Origin: Azospirillum canadense
Lineage (GTDB): Bacteria; Pseudomonadota; Alphaproteobacteria; Azospirillales; Azospirillaceae
Length of the DNA: 64,000 nt
Direction of reading: 5' to 3'
Assembly: GCF_025961225.1 (NCBI RefSeq)
Contig: NZ_JAOQNG010000004.1
Span: forward strand, 217,001-281,000
Made by a program: the position numbers and the translations under genes
In this document: positions 50,889 to 59,635 of the stretch, piece after piece
How positions within the stretch are numbered: position 1 is the first letter of the stretch
How the letters are laid out: the number at the start of each line of letters is the position of its first letter
The notes under the pieces: model-generated
The model's database searches: none
The model's input: the letters and a program-made list of their open reading frames with translations, nothing else
Told to the model about the DNA's origin: nothing

Positions 50889-52565
50889 TCACAACGCACC
50901 ACGGCCGGCAAGGGCCTGGATGCGGTCGGCCGTGCGGCAGGCGATGGCCTGGATGGTCAGGGACGGATTGACCCCGCCGACCGTCGGGAAGACCGAGCCG
51001 TCGCAGATCCACAGGTTGGGGATGTCCCAGCTTCGGCAGTCGGCGTCGACGACGCTGGTGGCCGGATCGCTGCCCATGCGGGCCGTCCCATTGAGGTGGC
51101 AGGTGTCGTCCCGCTCCTCCCAGAGGTCGGTCGCCCCGGCGGCTTCCAGCGCCTGCCCCATGAAGCCGAGCGCGTGGCGCATCATCCGCTTATCGTTGTC
51201 GCAGTAGGAATAGGTGACGCGGGCGACCGGCAGGCCGTAGCGGTCGGTCTCGTCGGCCAGGGTCACGCGGTTGCGCTCCTGCGGCAGGCATTCCCCGACC
51301 ATCTTCAGCCCGACTTGGTGGTTGTAGCGCTCCATCTGCCGCATCAGCGCCTCGCCCCACAGCCCGCGCGAACCGGCCAGTGTGCGCGCCCACACGATGG
51401 GCAGCGGCCCCTGGCTCATGTAGCAATAACCGCCGAAGAAGTCTTTTCCGTCGTCCGCGTAGTTCCAGTGCTCGGTCAGGGCGAGCGACGGGGGCGCCTT
51501 GTAGGACCGGACCTCCTCCGCCATGCTGCCCCAGACCGCCTGGTTCAGCTGCACCATCAGGTTGCTGCCGACCAGGCCGGAGCTGTTGGCGAGCCCGTCC
51601 GGAAAGCGGTCGGTCGCCGAATTGAGCAGCAGGCGCGGCGTCTCGATGGCGTAGCCGGCCACCACCACGTTGCGCGCCCTCTGGAACCGCCATTGCCCGT
51701 CGCGATGGTAATGCACCCCGGTGACGAGGCCGGCCCGGTCGGTCTCGATGCGGCCGACCATGGCCAAGTCGCGGATCTCCGCGCCCGCAGCCAGGGCGCG
51801 GGGAAGCCAAGTGTTGAGCACGCTCTGCTTGGCGTTGGTCGAGCAGCCCGACGTGCAGAAGCCCCGGTAGACGCAGGGCGGCGCCTTGCCGTGCGGCGAG
51901 GAGAGCGTGGCGATGGGCGTCGGCGCCCAGTCGATGCCGAGCGCCTCGGCCCCCTTCGCCAGGACCAGGGCGGCGGCGTTCAGCTCGTGCGGCCGGCGCG
52001 GGTAGCGGGGGCGCTTCGGTCCCCAGGGGTAGGAGAGGGGCCCGGAGATCTGCAGTGTGCGCTCGACCTCCTGGTAATAGCGCCACATCTCCCGCCAGTC
52101 GATGGGCCAGTCGGCGCCGTAGCCGAGTTTGCTGCGCGACTGGAACCATTCCGGCCGGAAGCGCAGCGACACCATGGCGTAATGCACGGTGCTGCCGCCG
52201 ACCGAACGGCCGCTGTTGTTGTCCCCGAGCTTCAGCGGATCGTCGCCGTCGCACAGCCGGTCCTCGGTCCAGAACAGCTTCCTCTGCTCCGTCTCGTCGG
52301 ACGCGAAATCCTCCAGCGGCCGCCAGTAGGGCCCGGCGTCGAAGGCGACGACGGAAAAACCGGCCTCCGCCAGCTTGCAGGCCAGTGTCCCGCCGCCGGC
52401 CCCAGTGCCGACGATGGCGAAGTCCACCGCCTCGTTCTCGGAATGCTCGCGCATCGGGACCCAGCCGCCCTCGCGGAAGACGTCGGGCGCCCGGCCGTTT
52501 GTGGCGCGGGGGACCTCCATCGGGTCGTCCGGCATCGGATCATCGAACATCCGGTCACCGGACAC
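50889..52565 (-). CDS. GMC-family FAD oxidoreductase (sugar or sugar-acid dehydrogenase large subunit)
   Basis: The 558-residue protein has the FAD motif (FAIVGTGAGGGTLACKLAEA), the GMC segment NNSGRSVGGSTVHYAMVSLR, and the C-terminal HLNGTARMGSDPATSVVDAD with NPSLTIQAIACRTADRI, as in gluconate or sorbitol dehydrogenase subunits. A cysteine cluster (CVYRGFCTSGC) appears in the middle. The GTG start with GGAGGAG 7-8 bases upstream is preferred over the ATG at 52550. It overlaps the subunit-3-like gene, and the two probably form one enzyme. The expected c-type cytochrome subunit is missing. Confidence 0.88.
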   Translation of the reverse strand: MSGDRMFDDPMPDDPMEVPRATNGRAPDVFREGGWVPMREHSENEAVDFAIVGTGAGGGTLACKLAEAGFSVVAFDAGPYWRPLEDFASDETEQRKLFWTEDRLCDGDDPLKLGDNNSGRSVGGSTVHYAMVSLRFRPEWFQSRSKLGYGADWPIDWREMWRYYQEVERTLQISGPLSYPWGPKRPRYPRRPHELNAAALVLAKGAEALGIDWAPTPIATLSSPHGKAPPCVYRGFCTSGCSTNAKQSVLNTWLPRALAAGAEIRDLAMVGRIETDRAGLVTGVHYHRDGQWRFQRARNVVVAGYAIETPRLLLNSATDRFPDGLANSSGLVGSNLMVQLNQAVWGSMAEEVRSYKAPPSLALTEHWNYADDGKDFFGGYCYMSQGPLPIVWARTLAGSRGLWGEALMRQMERYNHQVGLKMVGECLPQERNRVTLADETDRYGLPVARVTYSYCDNDKRMMRHALGFMGQALEAAGATDLWEERDDTCHLNGTARMGSDPATSVVDADCRSWDIPNLWICDGSVFPTVGGVNPSLTIQAIACRTADRIQALAGRGAL

Positions 52566-53229
52566 GGCGGTTCTCCTCCCAGGCCACGTCCTCGCGGCCC
52601 GGCTTCGCCTCGCTGGCTTCCCAAGGGTCGCGCCGGTCGAAGCCCATGCGGACGTAGCCGCGCGGGCTGGCCGGGCCGCCAAAGCCGATCTCGTTCCAGG
52701 CGGTGGGGTGGCTGTAATAGGCTTCAAGGATGTCCGGGAGCAGCCGTGAGGCGAAGAAGAGGCGGCTTGGCATGCCCTCCCAGGCCGGATCGTCCAGGCG
52801 TCCCTCCTGCATCGCCCGCAGCAGGGCGTCCTGTTGGTCGGGACCCAGATCGTGGAACGGGCGGTCGTGCGCGCGGCGGCACTCCGCATCCAGCGCCGCG
52901 AGGCCGCGCCGCCACGCCTCGGCGATCGGCGGCAGCCGGACGTCGCGGTGGCCGTCGCGGCGGTCTTCCTGCAGTCGGCGGTCGAGCAGGGCGGCGACTG
53001 GGATCGGGGCCGCGCGCTTCGGCGGCTGCGGCACGATGCGGTCGCACACCGCCTTCAGCGTCCGCCACGCCGCGTCGTCGAAGATGCGGTGGTCCTCGGG
53101 GTCGATGGCCAGCCGCCGGTCGATCACGGCGCGGGTCTTGTCGTTCCAGGACGGCCCGTTCCGCTTGGCGAGCACGTCGTAGCCGGGGTAGCGGCCGGAG
53201 GTGTTGTCAGGCATGGTCTCATCGGGCAT
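52555..53229 (-). CDS. Gluconate 2-dehydrogenase subunit-3-family protein
   Basis: The 224-residue protein has the subunit-3 pattern (FDDAAWRTLKAVCDRIVPQP, IPVAALLDRRL and FFASRLLPDILEAYYSHPTA, then ASPRGYVRMGFDRRDPWEA). Such small subunits accompany GMC dehydrogenases and help their export. No clear twin-arginine signal is visible, so co-export as a pair is uncertain. The gene overlaps both neighbours by about 11 bases. Confidence 0.85.
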   Translation of the reverse strand: MPDETMPDNTSGRYPGYDVLAKRNGPSWNDKTRAVIDRRLAIDPEDHRIFDDAAWRTLKAVCDRIVPQPPKRAAPIPVAALLDRRLQEDRRDGHRDVRLPPIAEAWRRGLAALDAECRRAHDRPFHDLGPDQQDALLRAMQEGRLDDPAWEGMPSRLFFASRLLPDILEAYYSHPTAWNEIGFGGPASPRGYVRMGFDRRDPWEASEAKPGREDVAWEENRRVR

Positions 53230-54247
53230 GGCGCCGGTCCTCCTCCAGCGAAAGCGTCGCCAACCCGGCGAGCGCCAGGGCGGTGTAGCTGGGTGGCGCG
53301 GGCAGGGGCGGCCCGTTCAGGATGTTCTGCGACCAGTTCCGCCAGCCGCCCATGTTCCGATGGACGCCGAAGGCGTGGAAGCCGACGCCGACAAAGCCGA
53401 GCGCCGCCGTGGCGCGCAGCCCCCAGCGCGCCGCCCTGGTCGACGCCATGGCCGGCCGGCCGTTCCCCGACAGCACCGTGCCGGCCAGCAGCGCCGCGCC
53501 GACCGGCGGGACGACCATCGGCAGGTACATGGCGGGATCGTGGAAGGCGCCCCGGAAATGCAGCAGCGCCGTTTCCGCAACCGTGCCCAGGATGCCGAGC
53601 GAGACCAGGGCCGCCAGCGCGTCGGCGGCCGGCACGCCGAGCACCTTTGGCGCCTTGGCCGGCGCCTCGCCCGGCCGGGTATGACGGACCCGTTCGGCGA
53701 AGAAGCCCAGCAGACCGGCCAGCGCGACGGCCGACGGGGCGCCGATGGGGGCGCCGTAGAACAGGTTCAGCCACGACAGCCCGCCCGGCCGCTTGGTGAC
53801 GTTGAACAGGTGGAAGCCGGTGCCGACCGCGCCGGTCAGGATGGCGCCGCCATAGGCGGCGTCGCGCACGGCGTGCGCCCGCGGGCGGTCGTCGAGCGTC
53901 CCGAACAGGCTGACCCCGATGACCGCCGTGGACACGGCCAGCGGCGTGACCATGGCCGGGTTGTGGAACGACCCGCGGTAATGCTCCACCGCGCTGTCGG
54001 CCAGCGCCGCCAGCCCGAGCAGCGCGGCGCTGCGGTTCAAGTCCTTGGCGACGCGCAGAGTCACCGGGGGCGGCCCCTCCAGCCTCCGCTGGGGCCGCGC
54101 CCGCCGCCGCAGCGCCAGCGCCGCTCCGGCCGACAGGGCCGCCAAGCCGGCCACGGCCCACGCGGCGCCGCGCGCCGGGCGTGTGGGGCGTTGGTCGAGG
54201 CGCGCGGGAACCGATGCCGCTCCGCGCGTCATGTCATCCATCACCAT
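53219..54247 (-). CDS. Multi-pass membrane protein of a GMC-dehydrogenase operon
   Basis: The 342-residue product has about eight hydrophobic helices. Two related halves are recognisable (SAVEHYRGSFHNPAMVTPLA and ETALLHFRGAFHDPAMYLPM), which suggests internal duplication. The paired histidines in HYRGSFHNP and HFRGAFHDP might bind heme or metal; this is speculation. No named family was recognised. The ATG has GGGGGAACG upstream. The overlap with the subunit-3 gene implies a joint function, perhaps as membrane anchor or quinone-side partner. Confidence 0.6.
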   Translation of the reverse strand: MVMDDMTRGAASVPARLDQRPTRPARGAAWAVAGLAALSAGAALALRRRARPQRRLEGPPPVTLRVAKDLNRSAALLGLAALADSAVEHYRGSFHNPAMVTPLAVSTAVIGVSLFGTLDDRPRAHAVRDAAYGGAILTGAVGTGFHLFNVTKRPGGLSWLNLFYGAPIGAPSAVALAGLLGFFAERVRHTRPGEAPAKAPKVLGVPAADALAALVSLGILGTVAETALLHFRGAFHDPAMYLPMVVPPVGAALLAGTVLSGNGRPAMASTRAARWGLRATAALGFVGVGFHAFGVHRNMGGWRNWSQNILNGPPLPAPPSYTALALAGLATLSLEEDRRHAR

Positions 54248-54428
54248 CGTTCCCCCAAAACGGTGCCAGGGACGGCTGCCTTGCTGCCTCAACGGTGATC
54301 GGCGAAGCCGGTTCGCCGGAAAGCGCATGCGTTTTCCATCGCCCTGGGCAGCGGTCCGGTCATGGGAACCGGCCGGGTGCCGGTGAGTTGGCCGATCACC
54401 GGCGGCAGGACCCTGGAAAGGGAGAATC

Positions 54429-55538
54429 ATGCACCGAAAGCCATCCAACGACAGCGTCGGCATCGACCGCATCGGGGTCGAGACGTTCCGGATCCCGACC
54501 GATCAGCCGGAGGCCGACGGCACGCTCGACTGGGACCACACGACGCTCGTCGTCGTCACAGCGGAGGCCGGCGGGCAAAGCGGCCTCGGCTACGGCTACG
54601 CCGATGACGCCACGGCGTGCCTGATCGCCGGCCCGCTGGCGGAACGGCTGCGCGGCGTCGACGCGCTCGACATCAACCGCGCCTGGATCGTGATGACCCA
54701 GGCGGTGCGCAACCTGGGCCGGCCGGGCATCGCGGCCATGGCGGTGTCGGCCGTGGACACGGCCTTGTGGGACCTAAAAGGGCAATTGCTCGGCCGCTCC
54801 GTCGCCGACCTGCTGGGCCGCGCGCGCGACGGCACGCCGGCCTATGGCAGCGGCGGCTTCACCTCCTATTCGGATGACCGCCTGATCGAACAGCTCTCAG
54901 GCTGGGCACGGGACGGGCTGCCGGCGGTCAAGATGAAGATCGGCCGCGACGCTGCCCGTGACGTGGAGCGCGTGGCGCTGGCGCGCCGGGCGCTCGGCTC
55001 CGGCACGGACCTCTATGTGGACGCCAACGGCGCCTACGACCGCAAGCTGGCGCTGGCCCAAGCGGAGCGCTTCGCCGAGCGGGGAGTCGCGTGGTTCGAG
55101 GAGCCGGTGTCCTCCGACGACCTGGAAGGCCTTCGCCTGCTGCGCGACCGCGGTCCTGGCCGCATGATGATCGCTGCCGGGGAGTACGGCTACACCCCGG
55201 TCTATTTCCGCCGCATGCTGGAGGCCGGGGCGGTGGACGTGCTCCAGGCGGACGCCACCCGCTGCGGCGGCATCACCGGATTCCTGGCGGCGGCGGCGCT
55301 GACGGAAGCCTTCTGCTTGCCCCTGTCGGCGCACACCGCCCCGACGCTGCACGCACAGGTCGGCTGCACCTGCCGCACGCTCAAGAACATCGAATACTTC
55401 CACGACCACGCCCGCATCGAGACGATGCTGTTCGACGGGGCGATCACTCCGGTGAACGGGGAACTGGTCCCGGACCGCTCCCGCCCCGGCTTGGGCATCG
55501 CGCTGAAGCGGGCCGACGCCGCGCGGTTCAGCACCTGA
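54429..55538 (+). CDS. Mandelate racemase/muconate lactonizing-type enolase-superfamily enzyme
   Basis: The 369-residue protein shows the superfamily residues: the K168-x-K170 pair (VKMKIG), metal ligands D198 (DANGAY), E224 (FEEP) and E252 (AAGEYG), and base H302 (SAHTAP). The Lys pair with His places it with acid-sugar dehydratases or racemases of the MR subgroup. The substrate is unknown. It is divergent from the GMC-dehydrogenase operon, whose product could be a sugar acid, so a short oxidation-dehydration route is plausible. Confidence 0.85.
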   Translation: MHRKPSNDSVGIDRIGVETFRIPTDQPEADGTLDWDHTTLVVVTAEAGGQSGLGYGYADDATACLIAGPLAERLRGVDALDINRAWIVMTQAVRNLGRPGIAAMAVSAVDTALWDLKGQLLGRSVADLLGRARDGTPAYGSGGFTSYSDDRLIEQLSGWARDGLPAVKMKIGRDAARDVERVALARRALGSGTDLYVDANGAYDRKLALAQAERFAERGVAWFEEPVSSDDLEGLRLLRDRGPGRMMIAAGEYGYTPVYFRRMLEAGAVDVLQADATRCGGITGFLAAAALTEAFCLPLSAHTAPTLHAQVGCTCRTLKNIEYFHDHARIETMLFDGAITPVNGELVPDRSRPGLGIALKRADAARFST

Positions 55539-55559
55539 GCGGCGTCGACCCTATCTTCT

Positions 55560-55583
55560 CCCCGGCCCTTCTCCCTGCCGGGG
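55560..55583. terminator. Terminator-like hairpin between convergent genes
   Basis: CCCCGGC (55560-55566) and GCCGGGG (55577-55583) pair with a 10-base loop between the convergent enolase-superfamily and helical-protein genes. There is no U-run, so termination would need other factors. Confidence 0.45.
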
Positions 55584-55589
55584 TCGCGC

Positions 55590-56726
55590 TCAGCCGCCGG
55601 CCAGCTTGGCGAGCTTGATGGAGGTGTCGGCGATGGTCTTCAGGGTGGAGCCGATGAAGATCAGCGTGTCGGCCGTTTCCTTCGTGATGCCGATCTTCTG
55701 GAGCGGCGCCCCGCGCATCGCCTTGTAGACCTCGTGGTGCTGGCTCATCTGCTCGTAGAAGGCGTCCTTGGTCTTCACGTTGGCTTGCAGCTCGTGGATC
55801 TTGTCGAGCGTGACGGTGACCTTCTCGCCCAGGATCTTCGCCATCGCCATGGCTTCCTTGGGCAGCTTTTCCTTCTCCAGCTTCTCGATCTGCTTCATGA
55901 GCTTGTTGGCGTACTCATAGAGCTTGTCGGACTTCTCTTCGATCTTGGCCGTCTTGGCGTGGAACTCGACCAGCAGCTTCTCCATGCCGCCGACGGACTT
56001 GACGAAGGGCACGCCCAGGATCGCGGCCAGCTCGCGCGCGGTCGACTTGGCGGTCAGCGTGCCGCTGCTGTAGGCGTCGGCCAGCGTGTCGTCGGTGGCG
56101 CGCAGGTCCTTTTCCGCCTTCTCGATGTCGCGGGCGTAGGTATAGATCTCCGCCGCCATGGACACGGCGGTCTTCGCCATGCTGCCGACCGTGGCGCAAA
56201 TGCCGAGGATGGCGACGGGCGTCGCCCCGCCGGCGCTGGCCGCAGCACCCGCGATGTTCACCGCGACGGAGACGGTGCCGGCGATGATGCTGATGGAGCC
56301 CTGCACCATCTTCCAGCCGAACTGCAGCTTGAACTTGGCCAGATCCTTCTTCTTGCTGACGTAGCTGGCCCAGGCCTTTTCCACCGCCTTGACGGCGAGG
56401 CCGCCCTGGGCGTCGGCGATCTGCTTGCACAGGACGTTGATCGTCTTTTCGCGGTCGGCCAGCTCCTTCTCGCTCGCCGGCGGCTTTTTCTCCAGGTTGG
56501 CGTCGAAGTCCTTGAGCGCGCCGTGGATGTCCTTCCGGGACATGTTCAGCTGCTCGTAGGCGACCGCGATCAGGTTCTGGACGATCAGCTTGTCCTTGTC
56601 GACGGCCTTCTGGAGGTCCTTCGGGATGTCCTTCAGCTCGACGGTGGCCTTCATGGCCGGCACCTTCAGGTGCTTCGTCTTCAGGCCATCGGAAAAGTCC
56701 ATTTCGGCAAGCTTCAAGGCCGGCAT
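55590..56726 (-). CDS. Long-helix protein with hydrophobic core hairpin, candidate ClyA-type pore-forming protein
   Basis: The 378-residue product is almost entirely helical and charged. A single hydrophobic stretch (about residues 140-192; VQGSISIIAGTVSVAVNIAG, then PVAILGICATVGSMAKTAVS) is flanked by long amphipathic helices, with late coiled-coil segments such as KLYEYANKLMKQIEKLEKEK. This layout is that of ClyA, HBL/NHE and XaxA-type alpha-pore-formers. No signal peptide is present, as in several of these. The ATG has GGGGGG upstream. It is divergent to a lectin gene across a 479-base AT-rich gap. The family is not confirmed; a phage tail or structural coiled-coil protein is an alternative. 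Confidence 0.45.
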   Translation of the reverse strand: MPALKLAEMDFSDGLKTKHLKVPAMKATVELKDIPKDLQKAVDKDKLIVQNLIAVAYEQLNMSRKDIHGALKDFDANLEKKPPASEKELADREKTINVLCKQIADAQGGLAVKAVEKAWASYVSKKKDLAKFKLQFGWKMVQGSISIIAGTVSVAVNIAGAAASAGGATPVAILGICATVGSMAKTAVSMAAEIYTYARDIEKAEKDLRATDDTLADAYSSGTLTAKSTARELAAILGVPFVKSVGGMEKLLVEFHAKTAKIEEKSDKLYEYANKLMKQIEKLEKEKLPKEAMAMAKILGEKVTVTLDKIHELQANVKTKDAFYEQMSQHHEVYKAMRGAPLQKIGITKETADTLIFIGSTLKTIADTSIKLAKLAGG

Positions 56727-57205
56727 GCGCAACCCCCCGTCGTCGTAAGGCCACGGGCGGAACAGGCCGCGCATGGCGCCGCGCGGTGCCCGCCATGACT
56801 TGGCGGCGCCGCAGCATTGATTGGAAATGTGCCCACCATCACTGACACAGGCGGGGGAGACGGGCGACGGGGACTTGCTCCGGAATGGACGGACCCAGGC
56901 GGGGGCGAGACGGGGCGGCGTTTTCCTCACGGCGCGATCGGGGGTTTTTCGCAGACGCCGGCCCGGCCCCTGGGCTTCCTGATCATGACGGAGCCTCCAG
57001 TTGGTCATTGAAATGGATTTCGTCAAAAAATCGTCGATGTACAAAACATACAAGGTTATGGAGCACGTGCAAGTTCATATATTTTCATTCATATGCACGA
57101 GTTTATTTTCATTGAACAAGATTGGTTGCTCTGAATAACTTCAAAGCGCATCCGAATAAGCGCGCTTGCATACGGATTTATTCTTAGATTGCTAAGGAGA
57201 AAGTC
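56727..57205. other. AT-rich divergent intergenic region between the helical-protein and lectin genes
   Basis: The right half (about 57000-57190) is much AT-richer than any nearby DNA. It holds a GCACGTGC palindrome (57063-57070), an imperfect repeat with CGTGCA and TGCACG ends (57066-57099) enclosing two TTCATAT copies, and the lectin Shine-Dalgarno. Promoters for both genes must lie here. The left half is ordinary GC-rich DNA without a coding signal. Confidence 0.5.
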
Positions 57206-57604
57206 ATGAGTATCGGTCCCGTTTCGGGCAACGGCATCAGCTTTGCCCTGAGCGCTGGCAAGTCGGCTTTCTGGACGGTCAACACCCAGGCCGCCTACAA
57301 CCAGTACGTCAAGCTGGTCGACCCCAGCGGCAACGTGGTGTTCACCGCCACCGGCTCCGGCGGCACCAACGGCACGCCGAACCAGATCGGCTCCGGCAAC
57401 TTTACCGCGGTCGCCGGCAACTACACCATTTACATCGGCATCAACAACGGCGCCCAGTGGAACCAAGTGATCTGGGACAGCGACTCGCTGGTCAACGGCG
57501 GCACGGTCTACTACTCGGTCACCACCTTCATTTCCGAAGACGGTGGCGGCACCGACTACAACGACAGCGTGGTGTCCATCAGCTACTTCAACTCCGTGGG
57601 CTGA
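57206..57604 (+). CDS. LecB-like calcium-dependent lectin (132 aa)
   Basis: The 132-residue protein lacks a signal peptide. The C terminus (SEDGGGTDYNDSVVSI, residues 110-125) matches the calcium/sugar loop of LecB (PA-IIL)-type lectins (SEDGTDNDYNDAVVVI). The preceding part is beta-sandwich-like (YVKLVDPSGNVVFTATGSGG, then YTIYIGINNGAQWNQVIWD). Such lectins bind fucose or mannose glycans. The ATG has AAGGAG 7 bases upstream, so it is likely well translated. The family's final glycine is at the very end (NSVG), in keeping with LecB's C-terminal Gly that enters the calcium site. Confidence 0.75.
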   Translation: MSIGPVSGNGISFALSAGKSAFWTVNTQAAYNQYVKLVDPSGNVVFTATGSGGTNGTPNQIGSGNFTAVAGNYTIYIGINNGAQWNQVIWDSDSLVNGGTVYYSVTTFISEDGGGTDYNDSVVSISYFNSVG

Positions 57605-57620
57605 TCGGCAACCAGCGAGA

Positions 57621-57647
57621 GCGGGTGACGGGCCGACCGTCACCCGC
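57621..57647. terminator. Perfect hairpin after the lectin gene
   Basis: GCGGGTGACGG-GCCGA-CCGTCACCCGC has 11-base arms and lies 17 bases after the lectin stop. It overlaps the end of the convergent DUF1045 gene. It probably limits transcription in both directions; there is no U-run. Confidence 0.65.
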
Positions 57648-58332
57648 CGAAGGGAAAACGCTCCGCCAGGACGAAGGGCGTGTCCGCGTCGGCCTGCTCG
57701 AACAGGCAGACGGACCGGAACGCCACCGGATCGCGCAGGACGGGGGCGCTCAGCCGGTCGAGCACCGCCCGAACCTCCGCGCGCTCCGCGTCGCGCAGGC
57801 GGCGGGTCAGCGTCAGGTGAAGACGGAAGTCCTCGAACACGTAGGGGTAGCCCCAGGTCTCGATGTGCTCGCGCTGCTGGTCGGTCAGCGAGGCGCCGAG
57901 GCGCTTTTGCCGTTCCGCGTCGGTGGGCGGGGCGCGGAAGCAATCGAAGGCGCGCACGCTGTCGTCGGCCAGCGCCTGAATGGCGGGGGAGGGGGCCTGC
58001 GGGCGGAAGGCGAGGAAGCCGTGCAAGTCGGCCAGCGCGAAGGGCGGCTCCACGAAGGGCTGGCGTTGCCGGGCGAAGGCGGCGACGGCGTCCCGCAGAG
58101 CTTCCGCACCGGTCCCCTCGGCGAGGCGGAAGGGCGCCTTCAGCGTGGCGTGGAAGCCGTAGCGGCGGGCGTCGGCCACCAGGTCGGCCTGGAGCGTAGG
58201 GTCGAGCCCGACGTCTGGCAGAGGTTGCAGCGCGGTCGTGTCCGGCCGGCGGCCGAGCCACCACCAGCCGAAGTCGGCCAGCGCCGACCCATCCTCCGGC
58301 GCGAAATAGAGGGCGAAGCGGCGCTGGCTCAT
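57640..58332 (-). CDS. DUF1045 protein of phosphonate metabolism (2H phosphoesterase-like)
   Basis: The 230-residue protein carries two HxT-type motifs (FHATLKAPF and LHLTLTRRL), as in 2H phosphoesterases, and matches the DUF1045 proteins found in C-P lyase clusters. It may act on phosphoribosyl cyclic or 5-phospho-ribose products of C-P cleavage. The ATG overlaps the phnM stop (ATGA). It is the last gene of the leftward phn unit. Confidence 0.85.
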   Translation of the reverse strand: MSQRRFALYFAPEDGSALADFGWWWLGRRPDTTALQPLPDVGLDPTLQADLVADARRYGFHATLKAPFRLAEGTGAEALRDAVAAFARQRQPFVEPPFALADLHGFLAFRPQAPSPAIQALADDSVRAFDCFRAPPTDAERQKRLGASLTDQQREHIETWGYPYVFEDFRLHLTLTRRLRDAERAEVRAVLDRLSAPVLRDPVAFRSVCLFEQADADTPFVLAERFPFGG

Positions 58333-59514
58333 GACGCGAGGTCCCGGCTTGCAAAGACCGGCCGGCCCGCCACCAGCGTGGCGACCACGCGCGGCAGTTC
58401 CGGCACGCGGTCGTCCACCAACACCAGATCGGCGCGCTGTCCGACGGCGATGCGGCCGCGGTCGGCGAAGCCGCCCAGGCGCGCCGGGTTGGTGGACACC
58501 AGCGCCCAGGCCTGCGCGAGGGGCAGGATGCCCTGGCGGGCCAGCGCGAAGGCGGCGTGGGCCAGCGCCGGGTAGTAGTAGTCGGAGGTCAGCACGTCGA
58601 CCAGCCCGGCCGCGGCCATGTCGGCGGCGCGCATGCCGCAGTCGATGTGGCTGCCGCCGCGCACCACGTTGGGCGCGCCGAGGATCACGCCGCCGCCCAG
58701 CCGCCGGCTTTCCTCCGCGGTGGCGCGGTTCAGCGGGAATTCGCAGATCGCGCAGCCGAGGCTGTGGAAATGCCGCCGCACCTCCGGCGTCCCGTCGTCG
58801 TGGGAGGCGAGCGCCACCCCGTGCCGGCGCGCCGCCGCGGCCAGCCGCCGGTTGGTCGGGTCGACCTGCGGCGCCCGCTCCGCTACCGCGTGCAGCAGTT
58901 CGACGAAGGCTGGGACCGTCATGTGCGCGCGCTCGGCGTACTGGGCCAGCTTGGCCGGCTGCTCGATCCGCGCGGTGAACATGGGCAGGTGGTCGTTGAA
59001 GGCGAGCAGGCGGATGCGCCCCTCCGCCAGCCAGCGCTCGATCTCCTCGGCGGCGTCGATGTTGTAGACCTCGTGCCGCAGGTGGACGTGGCTGTCGCAG
59101 CCCAGCGTCGGGCGCAGCCGTTCCAGCGTGTTGAGGAAGCGCACCGTCGCGCCCGCGCCCGCGCAGGCCGGGCTCCCACGACCAGGTCAGGCCGTGCAGC
59201 GCCGTGGTGATGCCGTTGGCGACCAGCTGGCGGTCGGTGTCCAGCAGCGCGACGTCGGTCGGGAAATGCACGCGCGGGCGTGGCATCAGCTGCCGTTCGA
59301 AGGCGTCGCCGTGCAGGTCAACGATGCCCGGCAGCAGGAGCAGCCCGCCGGCCTCGATCACGCGGCCGGCTGGCGTGTGGTCGCCGACCTCAACGATGCG
59401 GCCGTCGGCGATGGCGACCCCGGTCTCGACGAAGACGCCGTCCGGCGTCAGGACGCGTGCGCCGCGGATGTGGGTGTCCAGTCGGCTTTCCTCTCGATGC
59501 ACAGTCTTGTTCAC
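58329..59514 (-). pseudogene. phnM: phnM (RPnTP hydrolase), interrupted by a frameshift
   Basis: PhnM removes pyrophosphate from ribose-triphosphate phosphonate in the C-P lyase pathway. The first part (59145-59514) holds ARVLTPDGVFVETGVAIADG, GIVDLHGDAFERQLMPRP and ALHGLTWSWEPGL. The second part (58329-59144) continues in another frame: RFLNTLERLRPTLGCDSHVH, then FNDHLPMF, VALASHDDGTPEVRRHF and TSDYYYPALAHA. The change of frame lies in a (GCGGGC)-rich tract near 59145-59166 and corresponds to one extra base. Apart from that the whole family is covered. It could be a recent mutation or a read error in a GC-rich repeat. Confidence 0.85.
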
Positions 59515-59635
59515 GGGACCGCTCTTAACGCCGGGACGGGGCGTTGCGGGATGAAAGTTTGATGAAACCGCGCCGCCGAGGCGGATGACCGGCGGATTGG
59601 TCGCTGGCTTCTTGGTCGGCGGCTTCGCCCGGGCC

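Noticed and set aside
57066..57099. LuxR-type (lux box) site before the lectin
   Set aside because: The palindrome ends (CGTGCA/TGCACG) do not fit a 20-bp lux box and the centre is AT-rich with direct repeats, so quorum control cannot be claimed.
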